33,263 bases of DNA from Deltaproteobacteria bacterium (lineage in GTDB: Bacteria; Desulfobacterota; Dissulfuribacteria; Dissulfuribacterales; QOAL01): positions 1 to 33,263 of the forward strand of contig WFRQ01000410.1 of the NCBI GenBank assembly GCA_015486425.1. The letters are read 5' to 3'. Positions 8,038 through 16,008 of the stretch are shown one piece after another (the first letter of the stretch is position 1; each line of letters begins with the position of its first letter). The notes under the pieces are model-generated. The model saw only the letters and a program-made list of their open reading frames with translations, was not told the DNA's origin and ran no database searches. A program made the translations under genes and the position numbers.

Positions 8038-8835
8038 TCAGTGTCTGGAGGAATTTCCTCCGTCCTTTACCTTTGCCTGATGTGCAGCCCCCGGCTTTCT
8101 GGCGCTCAGAGCCTGCACGGTTATAAGGAGAGGACCGGACAGGACATAAACAATAAACAGCATGAACAGCGTTACACTTGGTTCAACAGCCACCACAACC
8201 ATTGACAGAATCAGCGCAACCATGGAACTGAACGGATGCTGATGCACCCAGCGCAGCTCCTTGAAACTGTGGTAGCGAACATTGCTTACCATGAGAAATG
8301 ACAGGGCATAGACCAGGAGGAGCACGCCGTAATGACGCACCTGCCCAGTTATGCCAAAGTGATGGAAGAGCAGCACTGTGGTTGCCAGCATTATTGCTGC
8401 AGAGGGACAGGGAAGCCCCATGAAATATTTCTTGCTCTCAGCCACCTTGCTCTCACTCAGGGTGTTGAAACGCGCAAGCCTCAGCGCAGTGGTGCCAACA
8501 AAGAGGAAACCGGCAAGCCAACCGAGACGGCCAAAGCCCTGAAGCCCCCACAGAAAGGCCAGAATGCCGGGCGCAACACCAAAGGCCACCATGTCTGCGA
8601 GAGAATCATACTCCACACCGAACTTGCTGGTTGTCCCTGTCATCCTGGCAACCCGGCCATCAAGCCCGTCAAACACGCCGGATATGAGAATGGCCCAGGC
8701 CGCAGTATCGTAACTGCCCTGAATCGCAGCGATCATGGAATAAAAACCGCTGAAAAGGCTGGCTGAGGTAAAGAGGTTGGGCAGGAGATAGACCCCTCGT
8801 CTCGGCTTTTTCTTCACAGCGTATTCTTCAGACAT
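8038..8835 (-). CDS. pssA: CDP-diacylglycerol--serine O-phosphatidyltransferase
   Basis: This membrane enzyme makes phosphatidylserine from CDP-diacylglycerol and serine. Counted from the ATG at 8835 (265 residues), it has the complete CDP-alcohol phosphotransferase motif: Asp56-x2-Asp59-Gly60-x2-Ala63-Arg64, then Gly73-x3-Asp77-x3-Asp81, with several hydrophobic segments following. I chose 8835 because GGAG lies 8 nt upstream and the start overlaps the end of psd by 8 bp. An upstream ATG at 8874 would overlap psd by 47 bp. Its product is the substrate of the neighbouring psd, so two consecutive phospholipid steps are translationally linked inside an amino-acid operon. Confidence 0.93.
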   Translation of the reverse strand: MSEEYAVKKKPRRGVYLLPNLFTSASLFSGFYSMIAAIQGSYDTAAWAILISGVFDGLDGRVARMTGTTSKFGVEYDSLADMVAFGVAPGILAFLWGLQGFGRLGWLAGFLFVGTTALRLARFNTLSESKVAESKKYFMGLPCPSAAIMLATTVLLFHHFGITGQVRHYGVLLLVYALSFLMVSNVRYHSFKELRWVHQHPFSSMVALILSMVVVAVEPSVTLFMLFIVYVLSGPLLITVQALSARKPGAAHQAKVKDGGNSSRH

Positions 8836-9484
8836 TTTCTCTGCTCCAGCTTGCAAGTACTGTTTCTCCAGCAACGGTTTTCTGCCCCTGGCTTACCAGT
8901 ACCCGGCATTCCATGGGAAAATAACAATCCAGGCGGGAACCGAACCGGATCATGCCGAAACGCTCTCCGCGCCTGAGCCAGTCCCCGGTTTCAGCCCTGC
9001 ATACAATACGTCTCGCTATAAGACCGGCTACCTGGACAACAACAATTTTCCGTCCCTGTTCATCCTCAAGGAGAATGGCATTCTGTTCATTCTGAATCAT
9101 GGCATTCTCTCTGTCAGCAGGGTGGAACATACCGGGTTTATACCTGATATCCTTTACCACGCCCCCCATGGGAGATCTGTTTACGTGTACATCAAACACG
9201 TTCATAAATATACTTATACGCCTTGATCTGCACTGAAGTAAAGGGGCGTCTTCAACTTCCTTCACCTCCAGCACCCTGCCGTCAGCAGGAGCCGCCAACA
9301 GACCATCACCGTGAGGCACGATCCTTTCAGGGTCCCTGAAGAAATAGAGTATAAACGCCGAGGCTGATAAAGCAGCCACGGCAGGTACCGGCCATTCAAG
9401 AAGGGCAAATATCAGGGATACAAAAACGGCAAGGCCAATGAAGGGCACCCCCTCCATGGCCACCGGAATCCGCTGGGGGCGCAT
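8828..9484 (-). CDS. psd: Phosphatidylserine decarboxylase proenzyme (short type)
   Basis: This enzyme converts phosphatidylserine to phosphatidylethanolamine. The 218-residue protein is of the short, archaetidylserine-decarboxylase-like class. It has a hydrophobic N-terminus (about 13-48), FFRDPER (48-54), PADGRV (66-71), FDVHVNRSP (97-105) and the self-cleavage site RFGS (180-183). There the chain should break before Ser183, which becomes the pyruvoyl group. An in-frame ATG ten codons in is a possible alternative start. It begins 16 bp after ilvC and overlaps pssA. Confidence 0.94.
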   Translation of the reverse strand: MRPQRIPVAMEGVPFIGLAVFVSLIFALLEWPVPAVAALSASAFILYFFRDPERIVPHGDGLLAAPADGRVLEVKEVEDAPLLQCRSRRISIFMNVFDVHVNRSPMGGVVKDIRYKPGMFHPADRENAMIQNEQNAILLEDEQGRKIVVVQVAGLIARRIVCRAETGDWLRRGERFGMIRFGSRLDCYFPMECRVLVSQGQKTVAGETVLASWSRENV

Positions 9485-9500
9485 GGGAGATGAAGCCTGC

Positions 9501-10490
9501 CTATTTCTTGAGCCAGCTCATCATGTCTCTGAGTCTGGCGCCCACCTCTTCAATGGGATGCTCTGCCTGCTGTCTGCGCATGGCATTGAATGCCGGACGG
9601 TTTACCTTATTCTCAAGGAGCCACTCCTTGGCAAACTCACCTGACTGAATCTCATCAAGTATCCTGCGCATCTCCTTCCTTGTCTCATCGGTGATAACAC
9701 GCTTTCCGCGGGTAAGGTCTCCGTACTCCGCAGTATCACTGATTGAGTAACGCATGTTGGCAAGGCCACCCTCATAAATCAGGTCAACAATCAGCTTGAG
9801 CTCATGACAGCACTCAAAATATGCAATTTCAGGCTGGTAGCCAGCATTTACAAGGGTCTCAAAACCAGCCTTGATAAGTTCAGCAGCCCCGCCGCAAAGC
9901 ACACACTGCTCACCGAAGAGGTCAGTTTCTGTCTCCTCGCGGAACGTAGTCTCAATAACACCTCCCCTGGCCCCGCCAATTCCATTGGCATAGGCAAGGG
10001 CTGTTTCCATGGCACTGTCTGTTGCATCCTGATGAATTGCCACCAGACATGGAACACCTGCGCCTACCTCGTACTCACGCCTTACAAGATGACCCGGGCC
10101 CTTGGGGGCAACCATGGCAACGTCCACATCCGCAGGCGGCACAATCTGTCCGAAATGAATATTGAATCCATGTGAAAAGAGGAGCATGTTACCGGGTTTG
10201 AGGCCAGGGGCTATGGCATCCCTGTAGATATCTCCCTGCACATGATCCGGCACCAGCATCATTACCAGGTCTGCCTTTTCCGCAGCCTCTGCAGCACTTA
10301 CCGGCTCAAAACCATGCTTCACTGCAAGGTCATAATTGGCAGAACCCGGACGCTGTCCTACAATTACATTAATGCCACTGTCCCTGAGATTCTGTGCGTG
10401 TGCATGTCCCTGACTGCCATACCCTATGATTGCTACTGTCTTGCCCTCAATCGGTGTAAGAGGGGCATCCTTCTCATAAAAAATTCGCAT
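9501..10490 (-). CDS. ilvC: Ketol-acid reductoisomerase, class I
   Basis: This enzyme performs the Mg-dependent isomerisation and NAD(P)H reduction of acetolactate and acetohydroxybutyrate in valine, leucine and isoleucine synthesis. At 329 residues it is a class I enzyme. It has the Rossmann loop GYGSQGHAHAQNL (23-35), His107 in FSHGFN, and metal/active residues at the canonical numbers: Asp190, Glu194, Glu226, Glu230 and Ser251. The cofactor loop is GQRPGSANYD (45-54). Arg47 and Ser50 suggest NADPH, but Asn52 stands where a Ser is common, so the preference should not be assumed. AAGGAG precedes the ATG. It is third in the operon. Confidence 0.97.
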   Translation of the reverse strand: MRIFYEKDAPLTPIEGKTVAIIGYGSQGHAHAQNLRDSGINVIVGQRPGSANYDLAVKHGFEPVSAAEAAEKADLVMMLVPDHVQGDIYRDAIAPGLKPGNMLLFSHGFNIHFGQIVPPADVDVAMVAPKGPGHLVRREYEVGAGVPCLVAIHQDATDSAMETALAYANGIGGARGGVIETTFREETETDLFGEQCVLCGGAAELIKAGFETLVNAGYQPEIAYFECCHELKLIVDLIYEGGLANMRYSISDTAEYGDLTRGKRVITDETRKEMRRILDEIQSGEFAKEWLLENKVNRPAFNAMRRQQAEHPIEEVGARLRDMMSWLKK

Positions 10491-10517
10491 TTGTTTTAAA
10501 GCTCCTTAAATTTCAAT

Positions 10518-10540
10518 GCCTGCATCTGACAGACGCAGGC
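10518..10540. promoter_or_regulatory. Hairpin in the ilvC leader
   Basis: GCCTGCATCTG / CAGACGCAGGC forms an 11-bp stem (one A-C mismatch on the plus strand, a G-U pair in the minus-strand mRNA) about 28 nt before the ilvC start, within the 182-bp ilvN-ilvC spacer. No T-run follows on the minus strand. It could act as an mRNA stabiliser or processing site; no role is shown. Confidence 0.5.
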
Positions 10541-10672
10541 TTTTCATATTGCTCCGACCAGCCGATTCCGGAATTCTTTTGTAAGGAAAATGCAAGGAAA
10601 AACTCAGTGCATTTACAAACAGGTTCAGAAATTATTCAGAAATTCCGTATCAGAATCAAAGTTACTGCGGAA

Positions 10673-11164
10673 TCAGACAGACTTCTTCTCCCTCACCATG
10701 GCAATGGTGCCTGTGCGGGTAATCTCCTTGATACCAATGGGTTTCAGAAGCTCAATAACTGCCTTCAGCTTTGATTCAGGCCCTGTAACCTCAATGGTGT
10801 ATGTCTTTGGACTTACGTCAACCACCTTGCAGCGGAAAATATCGCACATGCGAAGAACCTCTGCCCGCGTCTCATCCTCGGCCTTTACCTTCACAAGAGC
10901 CATCTCGCGTTCAACATAAATCCCCTCGCTTACATCCACCACCTTATAGACATCCACAAGCCGGTTAAGCTGCTTGATTATCTGCTCAATGATGAAGTCA
11001 TCACCTGATGTCACAAGGGTGAGGTGTGAAAGTGTGGGATCAAGGGTTGCGGCAACACAGAGACTCTCAATATTGAAACCACGCCCGCTGAAAAGCCCGG
11101 TAATCCTGGAGAGGGCTCCCGGCGTATTCTCTACAAGAACTGACAATGTATGTTTATGCTTCAT
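10673..11164 (-). CDS. ilvN: Acetolactate synthase, small regulatory subunit
   Basis: This is the regulatory subunit that gives IlvB full activity and valine sensitivity. The 163-residue protein has an N-terminal ACT domain (TLSVLVENTPGALSRITGLF, about 6-75, with the typical GRGFNIESL turn) and a second ACT-like C-terminal domain (about 84-155), the usual length and layout of IlvN/IlvH. It starts 130 bp after ilvB and is followed by ilvC. Confidence 0.96.
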   Translation of the reverse strand: MKHKHTLSVLVENTPGALSRITGLFSGRGFNIESLCVAATLDPTLSHLTLVTSGDDFIIEQIIKQLNRLVDVYKVVDVSEGIYVEREMALVKVKAEDETRAEVLRMCDIFRCKVVDVSPKTYTIEVTGPESKLKAVIELLKPIGIKEITRTGTIAMVREKKSV

Positions 11165-11294
11165 TTGACAAAAACTCCTGAGGACTTTTTATGTTGGCTG
11201 CTATGAACCACAGTACAGCAGGGGCAGGGAGTTATCACAACCGGCCCCTGATTTTACGCTGCGTCAGCAGCGGCTGCAGACCGTGTTTTCAGGC

Positions 11295-12995
11295 TCAGAC
11301 AAGCAGCATCTCCGTAGTGGCCTTGCCGGCAGGAACCATTGGGAAAACACCTTCTTCCTTTGCAATGGCAAACTCCATTATGACCACACCCGGGGTCTCA
11401 ATACCCTTCTTAAGGACATCCCTGACCTCTTCAGGTTTGGTTGCCCTGAGACCAGTTGCTCCATAAGCCTCTGCTATCTTGACAAAATCAGGAGTAAAGC
11501 TGAATTCCGTGGCTGCATAAACCCTGTCATAGAACAGCTCCTGCCACTGGCGCACCATGCCAAGGAACTGGTTGTTCAGTATAACAACCTTCACGTTCAA
11601 CCTCTCCTGCATGGCAGTGGCAAGTTCTTGAATGTTCATCTGGATACTTCCATCTCCTGCCACATCAATTACCAGCCGGTCAGGAAAGGCCATCTGAGCA
11701 CCGATTGCAGCAGGCAGACCATAACCCATTGTCCCGAGCCCGCCTGAGGTCAGGAAACTTCTCGGCTCATCGAACTTGTAGAACTGGGCGGTCCACATCT
11801 GATTCTGACCTACCTCTGTGGAAATAATAGCCTTGCCCTTTGTCAGGTCATAGAGCTGCTCAATCACATACTGAGGCTTGATGACCCCTGGCTCCTCCTT
11901 GTAGGTAAGGGGATGGCGTTCTTCCCAGGCGTTCAACTGTTCCCACCACTCCTGGTGCTGATCCTTCCATGCCTCTGCAGGACGACCGGCTTTTTTAACA
12001 GCTTTTACCAGCTTGGCAAGGGCCTTGCGGCAGTCGCCCACTATGGGGACATCAACTTTCACGTTCTTCTGTATTGAGGTGGGATCTACATCAATATGTA
12101 TTATCTTTGCCTTGGGGGCAAAGGCGTCAACCTTGCCGGTAACCCTGTCATCGAACCTTGCTCCAACCGCTATAATGAGGTCTGAATGGGCCATGGCCAT
12201 ATTGGAGCAGTATGTCCCGTGCATTCCAAGCATGCCGAGACTAAGCTCAGAGGTACCTGGGAATCCGCTGAGCCCCATGAGGGTCATGGTGACAGGGGCA
12301 TGCAGCATCTCAGCAAGCTCCCTCATCTCCTTATGAGCATTGGCTATTACTACGCCTCCTCCAACATAGAAGATGGGCCTGCGCGCCCTTTCCATCATGC
12401 GGTAGGCACGGTCTATCTGCTTTGAATGCGGCTCCACCACAGGGTTATATGACCGGAATTTGATTTTCTCAGGATAGTGGAATTCGCCCCTGGCATTCTG
12501 TACATCCTTGGGAAGATCAATGAGGACCGGACCGGGTCTGCCAGACCTGGCAACCACAAATGCCTCCTTTAGAATCCTGGGCAGATCCTTCACATCCTTC
12601 ACAAGATAGTTATGCTTTGTGCACGGACGGGTAATACCGACAATATCCACCTCCTGAAAAGCATCATTACCAATCAGGCTTGTGGGGACCTGGCCGGTGA
12701 AAACCACCATGGGAATTGAATCCGCATAGGCTGTAGCTATACCCGTGACGGTATTTGTGGCACCCGGGCCGGAAGTGGCAATGGCCACTCCTACCTTTCC
12801 GGTGGCTCTCGCATATCCGTCTGCTGCATGAGTGGCACCCTGTTCATGCCTGACAAGCACATGCTTGATTGTACCATCTCTTTCAAGGGTATCATAAACA
12901 TCGATAATGGCGCCTCCAGGGAAACCGAAGCATACCTCAACTCCTTCCCGCTTGAGAGCCTCTATGACCATCTCTTTTCCGGTCATCTTAGTCAT
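11295..12995 (-). CDS. ilvB: Acetolactate synthase, large catalytic subunit
   Basis: This thiamine-diphosphate enzyme makes acetolactate or acetohydroxybutyrate, the first common step of branched-chain synthesis. The 566-residue protein has FGFPGGAIIDVYD (23-35), the catalytic Glu51 in RHEQGATHAADGYAR, the FAD-binding middle domain (VGARFDDRVTG, 277-287) and the thiamine-diphosphate motif GDGSIQMNIQEL...NNQ (447-476). The length is normal. It is the first gene of the operon: a plausible promoter lies about 270 bp upstream and AGAGG lies 9 nt before the ATG. A leader peptide rich in Ile, Val or Leu was looked for and not found. Confidence 0.97.
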   Translation of the reverse strand: MTKMTGKEMVIEALKREGVEVCFGFPGGAIIDVYDTLERDGTIKHVLVRHEQGATHAADGYARATGKVGVAIATSGPGATNTVTGIATAYADSIPMVVFTGQVPTSLIGNDAFQEVDIVGITRPCTKHNYLVKDVKDLPRILKEAFVVARSGRPGPVLIDLPKDVQNARGEFHYPEKIKFRSYNPVVEPHSKQIDRAYRMMERARRPIFYVGGGVVIANAHKEMRELAEMLHAPVTMTLMGLSGFPGTSELSLGMLGMHGTYCSNMAMAHSDLIIAVGARFDDRVTGKVDAFAPKAKIIHIDVDPTSIQKNVKVDVPIVGDCRKALAKLVKAVKKAGRPAEAWKDQHQEWWEQLNAWEERHPLTYKEEPGVIKPQYVIEQLYDLTKGKAIISTEVGQNQMWTAQFYKFDEPRSFLTSGGLGTMGYGLPAAIGAQMAFPDRLVIDVAGDGSIQMNIQELATAMQERLNVKVVILNNQFLGMVRQWQELFYDRVYAATEFSFTPDFVKIAEAYGATGLRATKPEEVRDVLKKGIETPGVVIMEFAIAKEEGVFPMVPAGKATTEMLLV

Positions 12996-13135
12996 TTATA
13001 CGTACCTCTGATTCTATTTTTTCATTTACCACGCCCTTCTCGGGCCTTTCTGAACTTTTAATTACTCACCCCTGATAGAGGATGAATTCCCATAACGGAA
13101 AGTCGCTTTTCACACAACAATTTTTTCCTTGACAC

Positions 13136-13244
13136 GTATCTGCTCACAGAGTGCTGCAGATGCAAGGCGGAGGGGGCGAAGGCGTACTTCCCGTACTTTG
13201 AGCCCCGGACAACACAGCAGATGCGATACCCTGTGAGTAGATAC
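13136..13244 (+). repeat. REP-like palindromic element, copy 1 (109 bp)
   Basis: It is bounded by near-perfect 14-bp inverted ends (GTATCTGCTCACAG and CTGTGAGTAGATAC). The interior contains TGCTGCAGATGCAAGGCGGAGG and CAGCAGATGCGATACCC. A relative lies in the opposite orientation at 15597-15718. It falls between the predicted ilvB promoter and the ilvB gene, so it would be transcribed as part of the operon's leader. The layout resembles dispersed intergenic palindromes of Desulfobacterota as I recall them. Confidence 0.8.
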
Positions 13245-13266
13245 CTGAACTTAAAGATAAGCCGTA

Positions 13267-13295
13267 ACATTATTCCCCTGTATCACCATTGTCAA
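13267..13295 (-). promoter_or_regulatory. Predicted sigma-70-type promoter of the ilv-leu operon
   Basis: On the minus strand there is a consensus -35 TTGACA (13290-13295), a 17-bp spacer and a -10-like TAATGT (13267-13272). It is the best match in the 790-bp region upstream of ilvB. The -10 keeps the important T1, A2 and T6. Transcription would run leftward with a leader of roughly 265 nt. Confidence 0.6.
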
Positions 13296-13311
13296 CGCCA
13301 TGACATACTTT

Positions 13312-13330
13312 TTAACAATGACTTAACAAT
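13312..13330 (-). promoter_or_regulatory. Phased direct repeats upstream of the ilvB promoter
   Basis: TTAACAAT occurs at 13312-13319 and 13323-13330, exactly 11 bp apart, and a related CAAACAAT follows at 13337-13344. The pair ends 16 bp upstream of the predicted -35. This is the place for an activator site or an AT-rich UP-like element; no regulator can be named. Confidence 0.4.
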
Positions 13331-13398
13331 TTATGACAAACAATGTCCTGTTTCCACTGCCGCACATGACAAAATCAGATAAGGGCCATCACATAAAG

Positions 13399-13569
13399 GA
13401 GAGCATTCCCTGTTTGTGCCTCCTTTTCTATTATGTGGAGACTGTGTGGCTTTTTAAGACTTGTTCTGCGAGAAAACCTGCTTAAAACCTCATAACAGTT
13501 TCAGAACCAGTCTCAAAAAGTTGCATAGCCGCAACACGTTATGATATTGGGACAAGCGGGGAATGCTCC
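13399..13569 (-). mobile_element. MITE-like element, copy 2 (171 bp)
   Basis: This is the inverted relative of the element at 1406-1589. Its inner sequence is very similar apart from about 13 bases missing from the central loop. It has the same terminal repeats (GAGCATTCCC...) and is flanked by its own 9-bp duplication CACATAAAG (13390-13398 and 13570-13578). A different duplication at each copy means two separate insertions, not a duplication of a larger segment. It lies in the divergent ilvB/clcA region. Confidence 0.87.
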
Positions 13570-13625
13570 CACATAAAGAGGCAGAATCCTGATACAGAAT
13601 TCACTTCACTTAACCGTTTTTTTTG

Positions 13626-13654
13626 TTTAAAGTGAGGCTGCCTGCAGCTATGAT
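13626..13654 (+). promoter_or_regulatory. Possible promoter of the ClC gene
   Basis: TTTAAA (13626-13631) and TATGAT (13649-13654) are 17 bp apart, with the -10 matching the consensus at five of six positions. This lies about 130 bp before the ClC start codon and just outside the MITE. The -35 is weak. Confidence 0.4.
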
Positions 13655-13785
13655 GGCAAATTTTCATGCTGCACAACTCATGCAGGGCAATGGTGATGGT
13701 TTTAAGCGTATTCAGGCCATTTCGCAGACTTTTCACGGCCAGACGCTGCCTTGACGGCCTGTATCAGAGAGGAAAATTACCTTAA

Positions 13786-15594
13786 ATGCTGGACGATCTC
13801 ACAATTCGCAAACCCGGGCAGAAAGCAGGCAAATGGCTGTTCTACTGCATCATAGTAGGCCTGCTGGCCGGGACAGGGGCTATCGTCTTTCACTTCCTCT
13901 GTAACTTCGGCCACTTTTTCTTCCTTGACTATCTTGCAGGGTACCGCCCGAGCCACCCTGCAGGCGATCCCCCGCTGTTCGGCCATACTCACCAGCCATT
14001 CAGGCCAATGGTCTTGTGGATAATCCCGGCTGCTGGAGGTCTTCTCAGCGGACTGTTAGTCTATTTTTTCTGCCCTGAGGCGCAGGGCCACGGTACAGAT
14101 TCTGCCATCAGCGCATATCATCACAACAGCGGCAGAATCAACCCCAAGGTGCCTTTTGTAAAGACTGTTGCCTCGTTCATAACCCTGGGTACTGGAGGCT
14201 CAGGCGGAAGTGAAGGGCCGATATGCCAGATAGGCGCAGGCCTGGGCTCTCTCTTTGCCCAGCGTGCAGGGCTTACTGAAAGAGAGATGCGTATCCTCAT
14301 GGCCGCTGGCATGGGCGCAGGCATTGGAAGTATCTTCAGAGCACCGCTTACAGGCGCACTTTTTGCAGCGGAAATTCTCTACAGTGAACCTGAATTTGAG
14401 GCAGATGTTATTATTCCAACGGCGATTGCCTCAACTGTGGCATACTCTCTGTTCTGTTCAGTTTTCGGATGGGGTTCCCTGTTCCAGGCAGGAGACTTCC
14501 GATATTCGAATATTCTAGAACTCGGCCCGTACACTGTGCTTGCGGCAGCGCTTACCCTGGGGGCATTCCTCTTTGTAAAAATCTTCTGGGGCTTTCATGA
14601 TTTTTTCCAGAAACTAAAGATTCCCATGTGGATCAAACCGGCAATTGGAGGAATTCTCACAGGCACACTGGCACTTGCTCTTCCACAGGTTCTTGGTTTC
14701 AGCTATGGGTTCATCCAGGACGGACTGGACAACCAGGTTACCCTGTGGCTCTTTCTCGCAGTGGCAATAGGCAAGATACTTGCCACGGCATTTTCAATAG
14801 GCTCTGGAGGAAGTGGCGGTGTTTTCGGACCTTCCGTGGTTATAGGCGGGTGTATCGGAGGCGCTGTGGGGGTTTTCTTTCACACCATTATGCCCTCTGT
14901 GGTACCTAACCCTGCTGCATTCATCATTGTGGGCATGGCCGGTTTCTTTGCAGGCAGTTCCAATGTACCCATTACGGCAGTGATTGTTGTAAGTGAAATA
15001 ACCAGTTCATATCACCTGCTGCTTCCAAGCATGCTCGTGTGCAGTCTCAGCTTTTTCCTGTGCAGACGCTGGAACCTGTACAGGGCACAGGTCCCTGCAA
15101 AGATAGATTCTCCAGCCCACAAGGGTGAGTTCTTTACGGATATCATGGAGGATATCAGGGTAAAGGATATTTTTGATACTACGCGGGCATTTGCCGTCAT
15201 ACCTGAAGACATGAGTTTTTCACAGTTCTGTAAATTCTTCAGTGCAACTGACCAGCACTACTTTCCGGTTGTAAACAGAGAGGGAAAACTCAGCGGTATT
15301 TTCTCAATAAACGATATAAGGCACTGTCTGTTTGACGATGCGGATATTGGTGACCTTGTGCTCATGCGGGATGTGGCCAGAAAGGACGTAATTACCACAA
15401 CCCCGTCAGAAGATATCAATTCTCTTCTTCACAAATTTACCATAAGGAATATCGACAAAATTCCGGTGGTAAGCGACCATGACCCAACCGAATTCCTCGG
15501 CATGATCAGCAGACGTGAAGTCATTGCTTTCTATAATGAAGCTGTAAACAGGCTCAAGGAAACCGCATCAAAGGAAAGCCCTGTACCATTTTGA
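13786..15594 (+). CDS. ClC-family chloride channel or Cl-/H+ antiporter with CBS domains
   Basis: This is an integral membrane protein of 602 residues. The ClC core (about 15-430) carries the helix-N-start signature GSEGP (141-145), whose Glu143 corresponds to the gating glutamate, and GSGGSGGVFGPS (339-350), the GxFxP chloride-site motif. In place of the usual GSGIPE there is GHGTDSAIS (101-109), and GREGP has become GSEGP. Two CBS domains follow (about 458-515 and 528-585; FPVVNREGKLSGIFSINDI and KIPVV...FLGMISRREV), probably cytoplasmic nucleotide-sensing modules. GAGAGG precedes the ATG. It is the only plus-strand gene between two large minus-strand blocks and is bracketed by inverted REP-like repeats. 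Channel versus antiporter cannot be decided here. Confidence 0.93.
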   Translation: MLDDLTIRKPGQKAGKWLFYCIIVGLLAGTGAIVFHFLCNFGHFFFLDYLAGYRPSHPAGDPPLFGHTHQPFRPMVLWIIPAAGGLLSGLLVYFFCPEAQGHGTDSAISAYHHNSGRINPKVPFVKTVASFITLGTGGSGGSEGPICQIGAGLGSLFAQRAGLTEREMRILMAAGMGAGIGSIFRAPLTGALFAAEILYSEPEFEADVIIPTAIASTVAYSLFCSVFGWGSLFQAGDFRYSNILELGPYTVLAAALTLGAFLFVKIFWGFHDFFQKLKIPMWIKPAIGGILTGTLALALPQVLGFSYGFIQDGLDNQVTLWLFLAVAIGKILATAFSIGSGGSGGVFGPSVVIGGCIGGAVGVFFHTIMPSVVPNPAAFIIVGMAGFFAGSSNVPITAVIVVSEITSSYHLLLPSMLVCSLSFFLCRRWNLYRAQVPAKIDSPAHKGEFFTDIMEDIRVKDIFDTTRAFAVIPEDMSFSQFCKFFSATDQHYFPVVNREGKLSGIFSINDIRHCLFDDADIGDLVLMRDVARKDVITTTPSEDINSLLHKFTIRNIDKIPVVSDHDPTEFLGMISRREVIAFYNEAVNRLKETASKESPVPF

Positions 15595-15596
15595 TC

Positions 15597-15718
15597 GTAT
15601 CTGCTCACAGGGTACCGCATCTACGGCGTTGTCTGATGCTCTAAGTAGACGATTGAAGTAGGTGTTGTACGCCTGCGCATCCTCCGTCTTGTATCTGCAG
15701 CACCCTGTAAGCTGATAC
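15597..15718 (-). repeat. REP-like palindromic element, copy 2 (122 bp)
   Basis: It begins 2 bp after the ClC stop codon and is the inverted relative of 13136-13244. The ends are GTATCTGCTCACAGGGT and ACCCTGTAAGCTGATAC. On the minus strand the shared core reads GTGCTGCAGATACAAG ACGGAGG and later GTAGATGCGGTACCC. The strong fold right after the gene could shape the 3' end of the ClC mRNA. Confidence 0.8.
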
Positions 15719-15773
15719 AGGAGAATTTGCACGGACGTATTGAGAATTTAGTTTTGATCAAGCTGAGCAGAAT

Positions 15774-15810
15774 AAAAAAAACCCCCAGGGCCTCTCTCCG
15801 GGCCTGGGGG
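15774..15810 (-). terminator. Second terminator of the ribosomal cluster
   Basis: On the minus strand a GC-rich stem (CCCCCAGG / CCTGGGGG, 15782-15789 with 15803-15810) is followed directly by a run of T (A-run at 15774-15781 on the plus strand). It backs up the terminator at 15879-15910. Confidence 0.9.
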
Positions 15811-15878
15811 AACTTGCGACCATCAGCCCTGCCCACCAGTCCATTATTTACAGGGTCGACGCAGATAATTCATCAGGC

Positions 15879-15910
15879 AAAAAAAAAGCCCTCCTGTTTT
15901 GGAGGGCTTT
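15879..15910. terminator. First terminator after rplQ
   Basis: The perfect stem GCCCTCC / GGAGGGC has a 6-base loop. On the minus strand nine T follow, about 100 bp past the rplQ stop. On the plus strand only TTT follows, so it is mainly the leftward terminator of the ribosomal cluster. Confidence 0.93.
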
Positions 15911-16008
15911 CATAGCCAGTTGAATCAAACTGTATTTAGAGGCTACCTGACACAAATCAGTATGTCAAGCCATATCTATATTTTTATTCTCCGAGTTCAA
16001 AAGTGCTG

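Noticed and set aside
13058..13270. A 70-codon minus-strand open frame upstream of ilvB, considered as a leader peptide for attenuation
   Set aside because: It is read from the REP-like palindrome, is not rich in Ile, Val or Leu, and is not followed by an antiterminator/terminator pair.
1406..13569. The two inverted MITE copies as ends of one composite transposon
   Set aside because: Each copy has its own distinct 9-bp duplication directly at both of its ends, so each inserted alone.
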